Source: Branchiostoma floridae (taxonomy: Eukaryota; Chordata; Leptocardii; Amphioxiformes; Branchiostomatidae). From it: a stretch of 64,000 nt of DNA. Every line of letters begins with the position of its first letter. The stretch's first letter is position 1. Location: positions 17,127,375 to 17,191,374 of the forward strand of contig NC_049986.1 of the NCBI RefSeq assembly GCF_000003815.2. The letters run 5' to 3'. The notes under the pieces were generated by a model. The model saw nothing but the letters and a program-made list of their open reading frames with translations, was not told the origin of the DNA and ran no database searches. Below, in pieces: positions 11,692 to 24,200 of this stretch. A program made the translations under genes and the position numbers.

Positions 11692-12345
11692 TAATTTTTG
11701 GCATAAAGTACCGTAAAAGGCTTAATTACAGCACTTTTTTTAGGGGAAATTGGTTTTCTTTCGTTCTCCATGCCATGACCTTTCGGACGTTCACCCCACA
11801 GAGCCGACATCTGCACCTGCGTCTAGCCGGCAGGAAGAGTTAATTCAATTAATGGTTCAGCCAATCAGCGAAGAGGACAGCGAAGGCTAATTAATATTCA
11901 TAAGCGGGACCACACAATACGTTAACTTGAAGACTCAGGCCGTACAGACTTCTCGCCAGGATTTTTTCAAAGCGTCGGACATGGGTCCGGGGGCCGCCGA
12001 ATGTCCCTGGCGGGGTCCAGGGGCAGGGCCACTGTGGGGGGGCCCAGGTGGGCGAAGCCCCCCCGGAAGCTCTTGCATTTTAGACTATTGAGAAGGCTTC
12101 TTTTATCAGTTTTTTTAGGGCCATATATACGATAATCGTAGCAGTCACTTACTTCTCTTCAGCAGTTTGACTTTAAAATATTTTGGGTCAAAGCTTCAAA
12201 GACAACTAAAACCTCATAAACAACAAACTTTACTTAGCTCAACAGTATACAAAAATATTGTACGGGTTGCCATCCTTAGTTGAAGCGCTTATTTATAGCG
12301 CTAGTATCTTCGCTGCGCCGTTAGCCGCCGTGCGACTTTTGTTGA
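11692..12345 (+). repeat. half-kilobase direct duplication, copy 2
   Basis: This is the second copy, about 150 bp longer because of a GC-rich insert near 11925-12070 with runs of G and C (GGGTCCGGGGGCCGCC and a complementary CCCCCCCGG). The insert replaces the TATA-like part of copy 1, while the CCAAT block is kept. The copies differ by many substitutions, so the duplication is not recent. Confidence 0.8.
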
Positions 12346-15168
12346 CGGTCTGATATCCCTACGTCGCCGCCTCGCTGATATTCCCACGGACATGTTTCAA
12401 GAAAAATACCCAGCAAAAAACGCTGTTCTGCGTCAAATTCTATTCTATAAAACATGTGGGACTCAGTGTTACAGTCTAAATATTTTGTAGAAGCACTGCT
12501 GTAGGAAAGAAGGTCCAAGCAATGTAAAACATCACGTAGCATGAAGTTCGCTGTCAACTGGCACACAGCACATGACTGTTTGAAACTCTAAGTCTAATCA
12601 ACAGCCGTGTTTGATTGATAGCCGGCGGTCCTTTGATGAAGTCGGCGAAAGGTGCGTTAGTTAGAAAATCTGCGTTTAGTTTTGATACGTAATTATAAGT
12701 TAGACAGTGGCGAGAATGATTATTTTCTCATCAATATTTCTCTTCAGAATTATTTGAACTTAATTGTACATCTTATATGATTTATATCAGTGTACTGAAA
12801 TCATGTGTAACGTATGGCTCCTAGTCAATAGATCAGCATTTTCTCTATAGTGACCACCTGTCTATAGTGGCCACATTTCCTAGTGCTGTTGTTGTTTGAC
12901 ATAAACTTTGAACATTTAAATTGTAAGTAACTTTAAACTGCCAGAGTTTCAGACCAATAAAACACTCTCAGCGCCAGGGTATGAACAGACTGACCAGACA
13001 GACGAAAATAAATCCTCGAACAAGGTTCAATCGTATCTTCCGGGTCTGGCAGGAAGTTGTTAAACTAAAATAAGAATAGGTTCGATGGCTGATTGCATAC
13101 AAAGTAAAACAGTTTAACAGTTTTACAGCTTGAAGAAAACAAACGCTCCTACAGTACCTGCACCTGCTTGATAATTATTAAATCGTATGCCCTACTTGAA
13201 TAAAAAACGTTCACTGCAATAATAAACGTACCCACATCACAAGGAGCTTATACTTTTTTAAACTTACACCTACTTATCGTACTGAAAATTGTTAATGACA
13301 TTACATGAAGTCATTCAACAATTTTCAGTCATGATAAAAATTTTCTGAATGGAAGGTGTGATTATTGTCATTTTCTGAAAAATAGAAGCAAGCTCTGTTT
13401 TTACCTGGAATCAATTCACAATACCAGTCCACTTTGGGGGATAATGTACTGTTAAGAGGATGTTCCATTTTTGCGCAGGGGTGATTTGGAACAGTCCAAT
13501 GTTGCGTGGGAAGGGGTATGGCTGAAATATGCTGTATTTGCTCTTAAGCAAATGTCGGCCTTTCTAGTTTCTATTAACTTCTATATTTCAATTGTTTATG
13601 AGTTAATGAATGAAAGTAACAGCAACTGCCGTTCTGCCGCTAACCTCTGCAAAAGGGCTAGGCAGTACAGAAGAAGAGGTAAGCAGCACTAGCTGAGTCG
13701 ACTGCCTATTCTCTGATTTTGTAGATTAGGATGGCAAAGTTCAAGCTCATCTCGGGCATGGGGTAATGAGATATCGCGGACCTATATATGCTTTAACCGG
13801 ATGTCATCATCGTTACTATCAGAGCATCCCTCCCCATCTTTGCACTTCCTTCACAAAGGAAAATCGATGCTAGAAAATTTCCAAACGAATTGTAGCAGGT
13901 GCCAGTTATCTGTGCCATACGGAGTGAGCAGGTAAACGTGTGTTTTGTGTCAGGGAAGATCCTATCTGCACAGCTCACGTGTTATCGTCTCTACCAGGTC
14001 CCGTGCTCCAACGCTTCTGCCGGGATTGTGCCCTTATCTCAACAAGATAAGTAGTGGCAAAATTCCGTTTCGCCGTGCACTGTAAACCTCCGGGCTATTT
14101 TCGTTACTGTACAATACATTCTGGCACAACGAGGGGGTTTAAAAACGATTTCTCTTGTGTGCTCCTCACGAGGTATGACTGATACGCTTACCTCACCTCT
14201 TTTATTCAAATTTCAGAGTTATGACCTCAGGAACCTCAGAGTGGCAGGCACTAGCATATTTAAGGGAGATTAACATGACTAATATTAATGATATGTCTTT
14301 GTTCAGTTATACTGCTAGTTTGCACCCGACGTCTAAATGGGATTGTTCACAACTCGGAACAATTTTTCATCGGATTACCAGTTAATTTACAATATCATGT
14401 AGATACCGGTTTCATGAACCCCCCGGGCGACGCTGTTACGATTTGATTTTTTCAGCGTTACTAATTATAAAAGCTACGAGCAATCTGCCTCCTGCCAGCT
14501 TGAATACCCCCGGGCTTTTCTGTAGTCTTTGACATCTATCACAGGGAAGAGAAACATGACGTCTTGAGCACTTCATTTCCAAATATGGGTCACTCTTACT
14601 CTGTGTAGAGGTACAGTGATGCATTTGGAATCTCACTACACAAACACACAGAATAATCAACTGTTCAACAACTATGTGACTAAAGGCTTTATTTGTCTCT
14701 CTTTATGCTGGTGAACGAAGTCGACATTGTTACTTTAATGAATCCCCGTTTTGAATATGCATGGTGAATACAAAGTCATCATAAGCACAGTTATATATCT
14801 ATATAACATTTTTAATTTGACCGAAGTTTGATTAATCAGAGTTTGTCTATTGTGCATGATTGTTTCGTGATTAGCATGTTTCATCAAGCTTCATCAATAC
14901 TTAGAATTATTTGGCATCACGTTTGGAGAGGTAGGGGCCCGACCTGGGGTTTCTAGTCTTCCTGATCATCTATTGCTTTAAACCCGTTAGTTCCACAATT
15001 CGTACCGTAAACATTGGCATTGGCTTGCAACATTGAAGAGAGACATATCTTTTACAAATTACATGTCAAATAAAGATGTATGAAAGATTAATAAATGATG
15101 TGAATGGAATATTTCTGCATTAACGTATAAGAGAATTTCGTCTCAGAGCATGTAAATGTTCATCGAAC
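12346..15168. other. non-coding stretch
   Basis: No gene is recognised. The only structured object is the hairpin at 13274-13337. Confidence 0.4.
13274..13337. other. 64-nt imperfect hairpin
   Basis: The arms 13281-13299 and 13310-13329 pair over 19 bp with one bulged G around a 10-nt loop. After a 2x3 internal loop a further 5 bp pair (TTATC with GATAA). Size and shape resemble a microRNA precursor, but an old palindromic transposon end would look the same. Sequence alone gives neither strand nor expression. Confidence 0.5.
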
Positions 15169-15184
15169 ATGACTGTACTGTTAT
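15169..15184 (+). repeat. left 16-bp flanking direct repeat
   Basis: ATGACTGTACTGTTAT, identical to 15831-15846. The two copies bracket the inverted-repeat element exactly and are best read as a target-site duplication. Confidence 0.85.
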
Positions 15185-15830
15185 AGTATGTGGGGAAGGA
15201 CAACCTCAACCCAACCGTTCACACTTACGCCACATCTTCAGAAAAGACGCTGGAGCCGCATGTTCCCCGTTTAGGAACTTTATTCGAACCGACACACAAN
15301 NNNNNNNNNNNNNNNNNNNNNNNNNNNNNNNNNNNNNNNNNNNNNNNNNNNNNNNNNNNNNNNNNNNNNNNNNNNNNNNNNNNNNNNNNNNNNNNNNNNN
15401 NNNNNNNNNNNNNNNNNNNNNNNNNNNNNNNNNNNNNNNNNNNNNNNNNNNNNNNNNNNNNNNNNNNNNNNNNNNNNNNNNNNNNNNNNNNNNNNNNNNN
15501 NNNNNNNNNNNNNNNNNNNNNNNNNNNNNNNNNNNNNNNNNNNNNNNNNNNNNNNNNNNNNNNNNNNNNNNNNNNNNNNNNNNNNNNNNNNNNNNNNNNN
15601 NNNNNNNNNNNNNNNNNNNNNNNNNNNNNNNNNNNNNNNNNNNNNNNNNNNNNNNNNNNNNNNNNNNNNNNNNNNNNNNNNNNNNNNNNNNNNNNNNNNN
15701 NNNNNNNNNNNNNNGTCGTGTGTCGGTTCGAATAAAGTTCCTAAACGGGGAACATGCGGCTCCAACGTCTTTTCTGAAGATGTGGCGTAAGTGTGAACGG
15801 TTGGCGTGACGTTGTCCTTCCCCACATACT
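15185..15830. mobile_element. long-TIR inserted element with 16-bp target duplication
   Basis: The left arm (15185-15299) and the inverted right arm (15715-15830) match over about 115 bp with about five mismatches; both end in AGTATGTGGGGAAGGAC read inward. The arms are bracketed by perfect 16-bp direct repeats, the mark of an insertion. The interior is an assembly gap, so coding content and true length are unknown. A 16-bp duplication is too long for hAT, Harbinger, Tc1 or Polinton elements and is more usual for retroposition; a Penelope-like or unclassified element is possible. I cannot name the family. Confidence 0.8.
15300..15714. other. assembly gap (415 N)
   Basis: A run of N lies between the two arms of the inverted repeat. 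The hairpin-forming flanks probably caused the gap. Open frames read across it are not real. Confidence 0.99.
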
Positions 15831-15846
15831 ATGACTGTACTGTTAT
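15831..15846 (+). repeat. right 16-bp flanking direct repeat
   Basis: Exact copy of 15169-15184, immediately outside the right arm of the inverted-repeat element. Confidence 0.85.
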
Positions 15847-16585
15847 ATCATCGTCAAGCTCTGTTCCAATACGTTTCAACACTTACAAGGTGGAATACAG
15901 CTGCTACCATGGGACTTTCCTCACATATTATCGTTGCGCCTTGCAGGGGCTCCCCAATTAAAGAGTGCGGCACAGTCTATTACACGTCGGAGACGACTGC
16001 TCATAATCCTAGCTCCGAGTCGGAATTAACTTCACGCGGGGACTTAAATTCCATCAAAACTTCGCTCGAGTCAGTGCCAATCTGTAAAGCCTACAATCCC
16101 ATGATTAAACGTTTCTCCTCAAGTGTAAGTGACTATTTCTGTTCCATTAGTGATCCATGGGTAGAAATGAGCTCTGTGTATCCCACTGAAGTGTGTGATG
16201 GAAGGCCTCTATCTTCATCGCCTAACATACATTTTTTCAATGAGGCTTAATCACAGTCATTACACATCGCTGCATGAAAACCCAGAATCAGCCAAATGCT
16301 CAAAGAAGCACCTTTTACGTTAAAGCAATCATCAAAATGGTTACTGCTAATTTCAAAGTATACATAAACCGAATGGTGCCTTTTACAATCTCCATCGAAT
16401 ACTGCGAAGATGAAGTCACTCTGCTGCATATTGTATACATGTGTGCTGCCCATTGATGAAGTAATTCATCTTCTACTACATTACTGCGCGCAAGTCTATC
16501 CCTTATTGCCGATGACTGTAAGTGGTACCCACATCAAGGTGCATTTCAAAAATCAGCTCGAGTCCAAACAACCTTAACCTCAACA
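15847..16585. other. non-coding stretch with an unrecognised 139-codon frame
   Basis: The plus-strand frame 15831-16250 starts inside the duplicated target site. It is rich in Ser and Thr, has no domain, signal or membrane features and resembles no family I know. It is probably a chance frame; an exon cannot be excluded. Confidence 0.35.
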
Positions 16586-16810
16586 TGGACACGGTCCGCT
16601 AGGGCTGCGACCTTGATACGACCACGCTACGACCGAGCGATTTAACACATTTTATCATTTATACAGAGAAATACGAATCTTTTTACACATGATGTGTGTT
16701 GCTGTCTTGACATACTTCTACATTTTATCTGATGTTCCAGTTCTGGATTCAAGATCTACACGAGGTGGCAGCGTGGTCGCCGTCTGGGGGAATGAGGGCC
16801 TTACATATCG
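16586..16810 (+). mobile_element. MITE-like element, family A copy 2
   Basis: It aligns with the copy at 8794-9032 through TGACATACTTCTACATTTTATCTGATG, here split by small changes, and the right end GTGGTCGCCGTCTGGGGG then GGGCCTTAC. The right end GGGCC followed by TTA is like copy 1. The left arm carries GCTGCGACC-type sequence. No coding capacity. Confidence 0.6.
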
Positions 16811-19800
16811 GTAAGCCGTGGGGAATGGATATCGCGACAATGTAATCGAGGGAAAGCTACATTGACCTTTCATTTTCTCTGCAATCAGACCTGGAACTCC
16901 ATTGGATATTTCCGACTGCAATCCCCATTACACTATTAAGGCTTTTTCCCGATAGGATTTCTAAGAGTAAAAGACGTTCTGCGATGTACGATAGTGAATG
17001 ATAATGTGTACCATTCAACATCATTCTAAAAATAGGCCATATGAATATGGCTTGGGTGACTGCACAGTTCAATTGAAGAGATAGACTTAACCCACAATTT
17101 CCAGGCTTCAAACGTAACAATTCGACGATCCATTGCTATCAAGGCAAAGTTTAAGGGTATAAACTTTAAGGTACATTTATCTAAATTGCTGGCTACCTCA
17201 TCTGTGAACAAATGTACAGAGCAGTGGGCACTAGCTAAGACAGGGGAGGTAAAACCTGTTGCAAGAATCGCAAAGGTCACTTTGTCACGAACTCTATATA
17301 AAGTCATATACGCCTTAACAGGTAGATGCAACATTATTGCCACTTTGAGACACAGCTAACTTAGGTGCGTTTTTTAGCTCACAAGTTATCACACTGCAAA
17401 TGGACCTGATGAAGCAGGGAATGGAAATTTCATACATTGGCTTAGCTTTTCACATTCGGTCGCATCTCATTGTGTCGCTCTTGGTGCGAAGATAGTTGGT
17501 GTCTTGTGATCTCATACATGTCAATAGCTTTATCAGCCTCCTACCTGTAACGATGGATCTGCTCATTTAAAGTACGTTTTTGCGAAGTTAAATTGTCTAA
17601 GCGCAAGCCTGGTACCTGTGAGTTAAGATCTTCTACCATAATCAATTTTTCTTTGACTAAAATACACATACATGGATCATAATTCAAGGACTAATTCATC
17701 TGTACATGATGCAGGCAATGGCGATGCTGTGTTAAGTCAATAACTGCGACACATTTTTGGTATCATAATATCATAAAACAAAAGCCTGCATCTAAGCAGT
17801 AAGAGTTAAGAAAGAATCCGGATATGAAATCAAAGATCCCTGTTAACAATGTTGGGAGACTGGCACAAGTAGGGTAAATACTTGGAAGCCCTGTTCTATA
17901 AAAAAAGTTGTGATCTTAACTTTGGTTTATAATATATCATTTCAGCCTATCATATACATTATCAGAAAGCTAGACGATTTCCTTTCCTGTGATATCCAAC
18001 CCATTATGACTGTGAATTCCTTATATGAGCACCAGGCCTGCTTATGTGAGGGGGGTACAAAAATAAAGCGCTGAAATTGCCCTACTGAAGCCAACATTCT
18101 ATTCAGCTTATTCTATTGATTTTATACGATCATATGAAACATCCCACATTAATCGGAGTCACTGTTACTCTTTAGCCAAGCGAACGATTTGACCCAAGAG
18201 GTACTCAGTCGAGTGCTAGCTATAGGCTGTTGGAAGGCCATTCCATCCTAAGAATGTACTCCGGCATCCTGGAGGAAGTAATGTTTATTGCTCTATGTAG
18301 ACTGACGTTGCAATCTTGCAAACCGGCATTCGGTCCCATATTGAATAGCTAAGATAATGAGAAACCTTGTTTTTGCCTTTGGCGGTTATACCACCCAACA
18401 CAGTGACATTGCCTCCAATACCAAGCACAGTTCAGTAAGAGTGGCGTTCTCTTTGCGCATGTCACCTCCTTAGCCCACACTTTCATTCGACCATCCAGCT
18501 GCCGAAAGTACAAATGTACTTAGCTCTAATGTGCTAAAAATAAACCTGGATGTTTTTTTATACCAGAAATGACGTTGAAAAAGGGATAAATTCAATCACT
18601 GATACCCACGCACATACCAAAAATACTATATAGTGTTGAATACAAGCAGGGGAATTTCGGCACATTTTGTAAAGGTTATCACAGTCTCCCGAGTGTTAGA
18701 TTATAGATACGTATACAATGATGACTGGCGAAACTCTATCAAAATCTATCAGCCTACATCGATAATTCCTGTTTAGAAAAATGATAATCCACGCGTATAT
18801 CCTACTATCATGACCTAATTACTAGATATTTTGGACGAAAACGATGTCCCTTTCAGAGGTTCAGAATCGGTATATTTTTCATACCATGTCAATTCTGTCT
18901 GAATCTGCTGCATCGATCAATCATTCAAAGACAAAGTACAGAATGCAGCACGTGCTTTTATGTGATGAAAGATTGCCTTCTGTGCATGGGCCTATAGATT
19001 AGTCTAATCTAGATCTACATTGTATTGACATATAGCGTGTGGCAAATCTGTTGACAAATTTATTGGCACACACATCCCCAGTTTAGACGAAAGGACCATG
19101 AAATGCACATATATGCTATTTTAACACCTAACCGTTCATGCTTGAGAAATAACAAGGCAGAAGAAAAGATAACAATATCACTGTAATGTCGTGAAATTTG
19201 GATGTAAAAATCGACAAATTGGAACGAATTAACATTTTTAACGATCAAGATCAAACGCGATTGCAGTCGTTTGTTTGAAACGTTCGATCCTGGCCAATCA
19301 GGTGGCTGTGGTAAATGGCTACGTCAAAGGTCGAGAGATGAAGTGGTGGCAGTTCGATAGATGTTGCATAAAAGAAATGGTGCAACGGTTTCATCGAATT
19401 GCCGTTTGGTACGTGATGTTAAAAGATAAACAAAATTAATGGAGCCTCAAATTGGGTTCTGTGCTTTGGGCACGTTAGCTGCGATGGAAATATTCGCTCT
19501 ATTTCCCCAGATGGTTTATGTCAGTTGGTACAGGTCTTAAAATCACAAGCCCCTGTCGATGTACATTAGTGCTAGAAACGGTTACAATAGCCATGGGATT
19601 TGAATTTTATCCGATAAGTGGATATAACGTTATCTTGACACGGGAAAGCATTGGATCCACTAAACGCACGTCTATCAAATGATTGGATTCGCCAACTGGG
19701 TGGCGTATCATAACGACTGGTAAGACGTAATGGGTATGAAAATTTAATTCTAGTGCACATACCTCGTCTGTACAGGGTCCATTGCTTTTAGATTTAGCAT

Positions 19801-21107
19801 TCCCCATCTAATTCTGTAATCAATCCTTCGTCAATTTGCCTCTCTGTGTATACGCAGCTCGAAGAAATAAATGGCCACTATATGATAATGGTTTGCGAAA
19901 TCCCTTTGATGAAATGATCGAAATATCCAGAACCATTCACATTTCTTTTGACGAGATGTTTAAACAATTTCACACAGCAATATTTGGTACTTAAGAGCAT
20001 TCAGATGTCAAAGAGACATAATTAGGTCTTCAGATAAAAACGTTTCTCTACTACAGCCAATGTGACAAAGCTTTTCGTATGATGTTAAAAATTACATACC
20101 CAGCCTAATCAAAAAAGGAAGAAATTACACGTTTTGATAGAAAATTTGATAGAATTGACTTCGAGTTTCATAACATACGGTCTTTAAACAGAACATTGAC
20201 GATGACTGGAAGAAAATAATGTGACAAAACTTGATAGATGCAAAAACCTTACGGTAATTGTAAAATTGCTGTGTGATCTTACTAATGCCATGGACTTAGA
20301 AGATCACCGAAAATAGTGGCTCGCTGAATCCAGTGAAAGAAAAAAGAGCGCACCATTCCTTTTAAGTTAAAACTAGAACAAAGGCTGTGCTGGCCACCTA
20401 TAGCCATGATGAATATCTGATGAGAGAACCGAGGAAAGTGCCAACTTCTAGATCGATACAAACGTATGCGGAGGACACAAGAAACCAACAATCGTTATGA
20501 GAAGATCCAGGTCACTTGGAGAAACAATCAAGGAGAACCACAGGATCAATGCTCTGACAAACAGGCCACCGTATCATTGCTTAGTCCGCCCAATGGCAAT
20601 GCTAGAATACTACCGCTATGGTCAATTGGTAAACATTACTCAGTTGCTATTATAGTGTTGTATTTGCACGATGAAGCATATTTTAAACAAGATTCATCAT
20701 TTCAGAGGTTTAAGAGATACCATCGGTAGCCATTCGCTTCAGATATGCAAACAACCTTCTATCTTTATAATATGCTAGAGGCAATTTCAAATTTTCTATA
20801 GCAATACATTGCTATAATGTGAGCTAGGAATTATAACAAGTATGCTTATAGACAATGACAATGCATGTCTTTTTAAACCTTATTGTTTGACCTTTTGGCA
20901 TGTAACTAAAATTTATGTTATATTTATTGGGTGGGCCGAGTATTGTCTCTTCGCAACCAGGGGCTGAATTGCTAGGAGCTTACAATAGGTGAAGATAAAT
21001 TGCAAATGTCTGGAGCGAGCTGCCATTCGGCGCCAATCAGGTGACCTCAATACGACAGTAATTGCCCCAGGTGCGGCCATGTGACTGTAGAGTTTTAACC
21101 ATTCACG
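16811..21107. other. non-coding stretch
   Basis: AT-rich with no recognised gene. The longest frame, 17026-17343 on the minus strand (105 codons), has no recognisable features. Confidence 0.4.
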
Positions 21108-21290
21108 TCGGGAAGGACCCCTACTTTTTTTATATGTGTAGTGGGATCTTTTAAGTGATCAAGATGTGGCTCTCCTCAAACACAAGACCTCCATTTCTCG
21201 AAGCTAGGCACTCATTTTCACCTGAGTGAAGTGAGGAAAGTCATGTCAATCGCCTTCCCTAAGGGAAGCCGTTACGTCTTGGGTCAGGGC
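21108..21290 (+). repeat. SINE-like dispersed repeat, copy 1
   Basis: It contains GATGTGGCTCTCCTCAAACA, then CACCTGAGTGAAGTGAGGAA and AGTCATGT. The central block recurs at 36899-37085 and the 3' half of the family at 36355-36485. Closely similar units are common in several marine invertebrate genomes as I remember them; the family name is not known to me. Confidence 0.7.
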
Positions 21291-24200
21291 CAATCGCCTT
21301 ACCCATGCGCCGCACGATGCCAATGAAAGGTGATGCCTCGTCATACGAGCTTTTCCCTTAATAAAATTAAGGCTGTATGTATATCATTACCTGGTCGGAA
21401 ATAGTACGTCTTGATGAATTAACAAATGCCAGGTACTAATCTCGTTCTTGAATTTCTTCCACGTATCAGCACTCGTGGCTATTCAGCCTGATTGGATTCT
21501 CATTTTATCATGACAGCATTTACCACAGATCCAACACCTACAGACAATATTGCTTCAAGCGTCAATAGTTTTCAACTTTTTTCATTAAGGTGCCTGTCAA
21601 GAACATGTACGTTCAACAAAATTGTTTCACCAGCGCTATTTTACTAAAAATGCAAACACAGCAATAAACTTTTGATCACGAGCTTAGATCTGTCTGATAA
21701 AACACTTCAGACGAATTACGTTCCTGTCTACTATGGAACAGATGGCCTTTTCTTGAGATCCTTTGTTGCGATGATATTGAGTAATTTTCTTGATTAGTTG
21801 ATTGGGTGATAAATCATGAAGACCTTAAATTGATTTCTCGCCAAATTAGTCAATAAGTGTGACCCTCTCATACAGCACCGTCAAATACATTTTACTCTGT
21901 TGAAGGAAAACCCGGTGTGAAGATAAACAAATTACCAGTGTGACCGACCATGAACCAAAATCAATCGAGGTAAATTGCCGCCGCGAAACTTTACTTAGAT
22001 TGATCTTGAAGCATCTTCTGGTACTAGAGCCTCCCAAACACATGAACCGAGGGGATCCGTGGCAAACGCTCTAGCGAGGACTCCCAACATTACCAACATT
22101 CAGCCATCTTGACGCTAGGAAGAAAATAAGAATACAGGAGGACAGAAAAGTCTGTGATGCCACCAGACACGGTGTTTTCAAACTACATCTGACTATTGGA
22201 GCAGGGGATTATAAACTGCGAATCGTGGTGGTGAATATACATGCTACTGCTGAGAAGGCGGTGCCTTTATCTGGTATATAACCTGAGAGGGAGAGGGACA
22301 AACTCGAGTGGTCGTGAGATTACATCAAATAGAGAACTGAACGGTGCACACTCCGCGGAAAATAGCACAGACCTAGAATGTCCCCATGGTACACCAACGC
22401 AACTGCACGTTTCGCTTACACAGCACAATGAGCAGAAAACCAAATCACTGACCTATCTGGGGGAAGGGTGTCCTTGGTGTTCGAGGACAGGCGTTGCTGA
22501 CTCGCCGTAAATTACAGACAGAAGACTAGTGAAACGGAGTGATGGTATTACAGCTGATCCACATATGATCTCAGTTAGCTACATCGGCGACAGAGTGTTC
22601 CTGCCATTCCACATTCCGCTGCCCATGGGGAAATACTGAGCAATTGAGATGAGATCAAAGCCGTTGGTACGGCGCTTAGAGAAAGTCTTGCTAATGGTGT
22701 CTCCTTTGTAATAATAACGATCGCAGGGAAATGAGACACATCAACTATAATCCTCTCATACCTGAGTGATTTCGATCCACTCACATGCTAAATATGTACT
22801 GTGGCCCTTGACCCTCTGTCATCTTAGATGCTGTTTATATTCTATTTTAGTGCCCCGTGCATAGAAGCAACTCTTTACATCTGTATATCTAACTATATCT
22901 GAATGTAAAATATTTAAGATACGTTTTATGTATTGGGACATGGACTACCCATGTGGGACAATGTGGCATAGAAGGCATGAAAAATTACGACCATTTCCTC
23001 TGGCCTTATTCAACTGTAATTTTCCACAAGTGATATATCGCTGCCCCGCTGCATAATTCAGTCAGAGCACCGTGGCTGGTAGTGCTGAGTAATGATATTT
23101 CTTGTACGTGTAGCTATAGATATCTAGGAACTCGTCTTTGACGACAAAAAATATAAAAACAAAAAATAGTTTTCATGAGTAGAAAAAACACTTCAACACT
23201 GTCAACGAAAACGTCTGTACCGAGAACGGCTGCTGTGTCTGAAATACAAAGCTGGTCCGTGACCTCAAGCAGGCAAAGCATCTCGAACATGAGTAAGCAT
23301 AGCCGCCGAGCACTGCCTATCCGCGTAAGCTGGTTATTAGACGCACTTAAGCAGAAGAATAGACTACAGTTAAGGGCCCCAGTTGATCGATGGCCTGTCT
23401 AAAGTGATAATCCAACAGAATTTGCCTCGATCTGTTTGGGCTTCAAGTTCAATGGTACTCCTCGTAGTTTCTCATTAGTTTTTTTACGCCAATATTGTCC
23501 ATTTGGAAAGGTCTGAAGCCATTAAGTAATTTAATGCCGCTTTAACTGAGTTTGAAAATCAGCTGTGAACAAAGTGGGTTCACACTACCTTAAAGGTGTA
23601 TCAATGAACCGATTCTAATTGTGCATGATATTTATCTACAATTCACGAAATTTCCAAGCTGTATAACTCAGCCTTAAAGCTTTTAGCAAGCTCGTTGTTC
23701 TTTTTAGTGGATGTAAGGAAGAATACTACATGTGTACTAGTACTACTATATTAAAACTACCACCACGGAAAGTAATAGTGTTGAAAAGACTCAGGAGAAA
23801 AGGAAACAAAGCTTATATTGGCACTTCAGTTCAAAACGAAATAAAAACCTGTAAAATGAAGACTGTAATAACACAAAGACTACCTTTAGAGATATGGGAT
23901 ACAATCTTCTATTGGCTCTAGAACTCACATTGTCCAGCCAACATGTCTCACATCTTAAGTTGCTTCTAGAATACCTTTTGAACATGACGTTCAGTGGAAC
24001 AACAGAAGATTATATCTTAGACGGGGGCCAGACATCCGTCTCCCTGGTGATCGATGTTTCTTCGTTTGTTCCAGCTTTTAGTTTGAAAAACTGTGTAGGA
24101 AAGTTTTCTTATCTTGACGTAGATCTTCGTGGTATGGTGCTACCAGCACACCATTTTACATAGAGAATACAGGCATGGAAAGGTCGCTGTCCGTCAGTAC

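Noticed and set aside
15156-15825. Open frames of about 180-217 codons on both strands
   Set aside because: Most of their length is N; the flanking parts are the same inverted-repeat arm read from both sides.
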